A stretch of DNA of 38,782 nucleotides from Vitrella brassicaformis (lineage: Eukaryota > Sar > Vitrellaceae). Below are positions 35,075 through 38,782 of the stretch, piece by piece; the stretch's first letter is position 1, and every line of letters starts with the position of its first letter. Both the position numbers and the translations under genes were made by a program. Below the pieces are notes generated by a model. It searched no databases and was not told where the DNA came from. It saw nothing but the letters and a program-made list of their open reading frames with translations. The stretch is taken from contig CDMY01000623.1 in assembly GCA_001179505.1 (NCBI GenBank), forward strand, positions 1 to 38,782, read 5' to 3'.

Positions 35075-36874
35075 TGGTCCGTATGGACGAGCTGCATGGT
35101 GAGTCCTGCCCGGCTCAAGCGCAGCGCATGCGTTCGTTTTGGTAGACAAGGGTGCGTGTGGTGTGTGGTGTGGCGTGGTATGGCGCACAGCCCTACAGGT
35201 ATGCTGCTTTTGTCGCGAGACAGACACACACACACATTATTTCACGCAAATGTCTCTCGCGTGCAATGCAATTGTGTGATTCTTACAACAAACAGAAACG
35301 TCTCTGCGATAGCTTCGATCAAGATCAAAATGCACCATGCATTGATTGGCTCGTGATGACACACGTGACGGTAAAACGAGCTCAATGAGAGGAAGGATCG
35401 GCATGGGATGGCACTGGTCCATGAATCACAACTGACTCCGTACGGCATCCAACAACCCACCACCAATCAGTCACCTTGACACGCATTGAAAGTGTCGCAG
35501 CAGCAGCGGCCCGTGCGGCCCGTCCTCACCAAACGGCCCACTTCTCATGGCTGGAGCAAACGTATGGAAGCCAACCAGCAAAGCCAGCATGACGCATCCA
35601 CTGCCTCTCTCTCTCTCTCTCTCTGCCTGTGTGTGTGATCGTACTCAGCAAAAGACGTGCACACGTACATGGAGTTTAGTGCATCCATCGAGACAGTGGA
35701 CAGACAGGGCCAGCCATTTGCACGCACATCGCGGCATTTGGTGCACTGCACCTGTAGGTAGTCGATCACGAATGCACAGACAGTCACCACAGATACCGAC
35801 GTCTGCACACTGACTGCAGCAGCCGTATGTATACGCACACAGCAGCAGGCACCCCATAGTTCCGTTCCGCACACTACACACACAGGCAGAATCAACTTGA
35901 TCAGACAGGGGAGAGGGAGAGGGAGAGGGAGAGGGAGGGGGAGAGAGAGGCAGCCCTTCGGCACCCGCCACCACACCAATACACACAAACGACTCTTTAT
36001 TGTCTAGGACACTCACACATAAACTACAATCCGACCCAGCCACACGTCGGGGCCTACCAAAACCAATACGCGAACAAGGTGTCCAATGCCGCCAAAAAAT
36101 GCCATGCGCGAAGGCCGGTATGGCACCGACCTTGCCCTCTCCCCTGGCCTCTTTCTGCAGCCAGCCAAGACGGAGGAAAATTCTGTCCCATGCGATTGAT
36201 CCGTGCACACACCGACACACATACAAATGCTTGGCGGACAAATACCAATCCAGACACACACCCACACCAACAAATGGACTCACCGCATGGGCAGGCCCGC
36301 CCCCTCCCCGCTGCCCTCCCTGTCTGCGATGGAATGACATATATAGCACTCACTGCACGCACCTATCTCTCCGGATCAAACAAGACAAGACCCACAAATA
36401 CGCCGTCCAATAAATGCGATGTGTAAGTAAAGCGGCAGGCACACAAATATGGACACACACACACACACACACACACAAATATGGCCCCCAGGCAAACCAG
36501 GCCGGGCCCCCTCCCTCCAATGGTCCGCCCCTCTCTCCCGTCAGTCAGTCAGTCACTCAGTCAGTAAGTCAGTCCGGGCAGAGAGAAGCGCTTCTGTCTT
36601 ACTTGACGATCCGCTACAGAACAGTGCGCACTGGTACACACGGAGAAAAGGTATGTACAGACACCAAGACACTCATCCATCAGTGACTCACACACATAGA
36701 TCAGATCCCATATCCACCGGGGGGATATGCCCAGCAAACAGACACGTTAGTAACGCATAGGCAGACAGTCGTCTACATGTATACGCTTCAGACCATCCAG
36801 CCACCCACCCACCCACGCACATTAAGTAATTACACCGACCGACCGCAGCACAGCCAACTCAGTCACACCGACCA
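35075..36874. other. Repeat-rich intergenic stretch
   Basis: There is no supported gene in these 1.8 kb between convergent 3' ends. Notable tracts are (CT)n at 35608-35624, (GAGAGG)n at about 35909-35948, (CA)n at 36455-36476 and (GTCA)n at 36540-36575. Open frames on both strands here follow the repeats or lack any motif. Confidence 0.45.
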
Positions 36875-38616
36875 CTAGATAATCAGCTGTCGGGGATTGA
36901 GGTTGGTGTAGAGTATGTCTGTGCCGACATCTCGTCTCGTGAGCATGGTGCGGAGGTCCGTACGCGAGACTGACTTGGAGGGTCGGCAGGAGTAATTCAT
37001 CCCCTGCCAGAAATCAAGCACGCCCTCTGGCGTGTCACCCGCATCCGCGAGCAGTATCCTGTCATTATATCATGACGACAGACACGATACATGTTTGTTC
37101 GATGAATGTGGCTTTCGTATCTGAAGCGATATATATTAGGTACCTGGACACTTCGTGGAACACATACTTAACACGCTTCAGCACGTCACGGGCACCTGAT
37201 TATTGACATTGTGACGGAGAGGAGAATGGACCCACGCCAGCCATTGATTGATGTATCTGGCTGGGTGCGCCTACCTCGAAGGGCTTTAAGTTCGGCTCCC
37301 TCGACGTCCAATTTCATCATCCAGGGCGACACACCAGCCAGCATGTCGTCCAACAACACCGTCTGCACCTGCAGATCAATCAAAGAAACACGAATATCGC
37401 GCAAACAGGCACTGAGGCCACTGTTCCATCCATCCATCCATACATCGTGTCGGCGTATGAGGCCGTTCCTCTTGAGCACATCAGAAGAAGAATTGCCGCA
37501 CAAAGTATGACCTGCACAGCACCGCCCACACACTCTGGCCATCTGAATACATATGTGTGTGGTATATAACTAACTGACCATCTAGGGTGTTTCCAGCGTC
37601 TGCACGAGGGAAGAAAAGGTGCAGGCAGAGATCATTCTGAATCAGCTTGATGTGATGCCACTTACCTGACGCGACAAGGCATCTGAACAGTCACCGAAAA
37701 GCACCAGACGTCAGGTCACGTAATGACGCGCGTGTCTGGGCCATTCATTCTCACCTCTCGTACTTGTCTCCCGCTGCGAATGGGTATACTTCGATATCCG
37801 GGATGGCGGAGCCCTCAAAGCTGTTGGCGGGCAGGTGTGCGGACCTTGTGGTCGCGTATATGTTGCGAAGCATTGCCTCGAAGCCTGCACCAGACATACA
37901 GACAGACACACATCCACATGTTGACAGCGATAGATACAAGAGATTGCAAAGCAACATCCATCATATATCTACAGGGCTATATATATATATATGGTTCTGT
38001 GCGTACTGTATGTCTTTGTACCGATGACTTTATACCCCAGTGCTGCGATATTCAGAGCGTACCATCCCTCCTCCACGCCCACATCCACAAACACGCAACG
38101 AGCGTCACCGGGGGACCCGCACTCCTGAACACACAACAGACACACTCCATAATCTGCCCTTCCGCACCCTCCTGCCCCGCCCCTTTTCACCCTCATTTTG
38201 TCAGCGCTGGCCATGGTCTGTTCCTTCTCCCATCCTCCCCGACCTCTCCTAATAGCGTCGCTCACTATGTTTCTGGTCTGCGGCACGCACATCGAAAACA
38301 GGCGCTCCGGGCTGCCGGCGGCTGTCGGGGCTCGGAAGGTCCTTTCGCCACAGTTTTCCACGGCCTGGACCTCCCTGTCGTAGCCGTTGATGCTCTGCAC
38401 CAGATACTCCACCAACGCGGCCGCGGTGGACCGCTCATCCTCCATTGATGTGCCCTGCTGGTGGTGGTGGTGGTGGTGCTGCTGTCGAAAATGCCGGTAC
38501 AGAAAATGCCGTTGGCGGAGGAGGGACAAGGGAGCAAGCACGACGCCAAACAGGACCAACAGGGCCAGTGAGACAATGAGGCATCCTCCAATTGAGGCGT
38601 AGACCAGTGTGTGCAT
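36875..38616 (-). CDS. FkbM-type SAM-dependent methyltransferase, membrane-anchored
   Basis: Nine exons, minus strand, 323 aa, phases consistent: 38266-38616, 38022-38124, 37755-37884, 37666-37682, 37579-37599, 37523-37542, 37275-37368, 37144-37195, 36875-37058. The start (MHTLVYAS then GGCLIVSLALLVLFGVVLAP) is a transmembrane signal anchor, followed by a His-rich run and a stem. The catalytic part shows CVFVDVGVEEGWYALNIAAL and GYKVIGFEAMLRN (SAM-binding motifs; most members have VDVGANxG, here VDVGVEEG), VYPFAAGD, VLLDDML and MMKLDVEGAELKALRG, the FkbM signature. This order is that of the FkbM family (Methyltransf_21), often O-methylating sugars or polyketides. The anchor suggests the endomembrane lumen. 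The frame is also open upstream of 38616 toward the window edge. Three adjacent microexons (17, 21 and 20 nt) encode the linker before VLLDDML. Confidence 0.86.
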
Positions 38617-38782
38617 TGGGTCACGGCAATAACCCCTCGAAACTCCGGCCGTTGGCAGCCTGAGCACGCCTGCGTGCGGTGGCGTACGTACTCGCAGCCG
38701 CAGCGACGCGCACACAGACACACGGGTGTCGGTACTCACGAGGCGAGATCCGCCCATAGTGGTGCATCCTCCAAGCATCCCC

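Overview
This is a eukaryotic nuclear window, dense in genes and introns. Its features fit an alveolate alga with a complex red-derived plastid; a chromerid such as Vitrella is my best guess (inference). The grounds are: GT-AG introns of about 40-250 bases packed with (TG)n/(CA)n and GTCA/GTGA tetranucleotide repeats; a signal-plus-transit leader with an AAAFLP motif on a plastid-type DUF1995 protein; degenerate TTTAGGG telomere-like patches; and a plant-type Na+/Ca2+ exchanger with internal EF-hands. There are no operons. Genes lie on both strands, in divergent and convergent pairs. Long raw ORFs are mostly repeat artefacts, so I rebuilt genes exon by exon from splice sites, reading phase and family motifs.

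Layout: a type I protein arginine methyltransferase (PRMT1-like, minus, 1115-3537) is divergent, across only 117 bases, from a 20-exon EF-hand Na+/Ca2+ exchanger (plus, 3655-7644). A 2.9 kb repeat-rich intergenic stretch follows. Next come an unrecognised secreted protein (minus, 10588-12471, with an apparent one-base frameshift) and a 22-exon helical protein with a mitochondrial-type N-terminus (minus, 13434-17075). An ABHD18-like alpha/beta hydrolase (plus, 17642-19192) converges, across a 300-N gap framed by poly-G, on a serine carboxypeptidase (minus, 20018-22487). The carboxypeptidase diverges from the plastid DUF1995 gene (plus, 22744-25278).

The last eight coding exons of the DUF1995 gene are duplicated in tandem (26130-27385) behind a spacer carrying telomere-like repeats. 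All eight reading frames are intact, but there is no upstream half and no AATAAA. Then come an unrecognised secreted protein (plus, 28403-30090) in a segment poor in microsatellites, an ankyrin-repeat protein (minus, about 30884-32862, apparent one-base deletion), a flavin-containing monooxygenase (plus, 33258-35074), a repeat-rich intergenic stretch, and a membrane-anchored FkbM-type methyltransferase (minus, 36875-38616) with three consecutive microexons of 17-21 nt.

The genes do not form one pathway; this looks like ordinary nuclear neighbourhood. The most unusual structural signals are the duplicated 3' half-gene, the telomere-like patches close to it, and introns whose splice-site sequences are extended into microsatellites.
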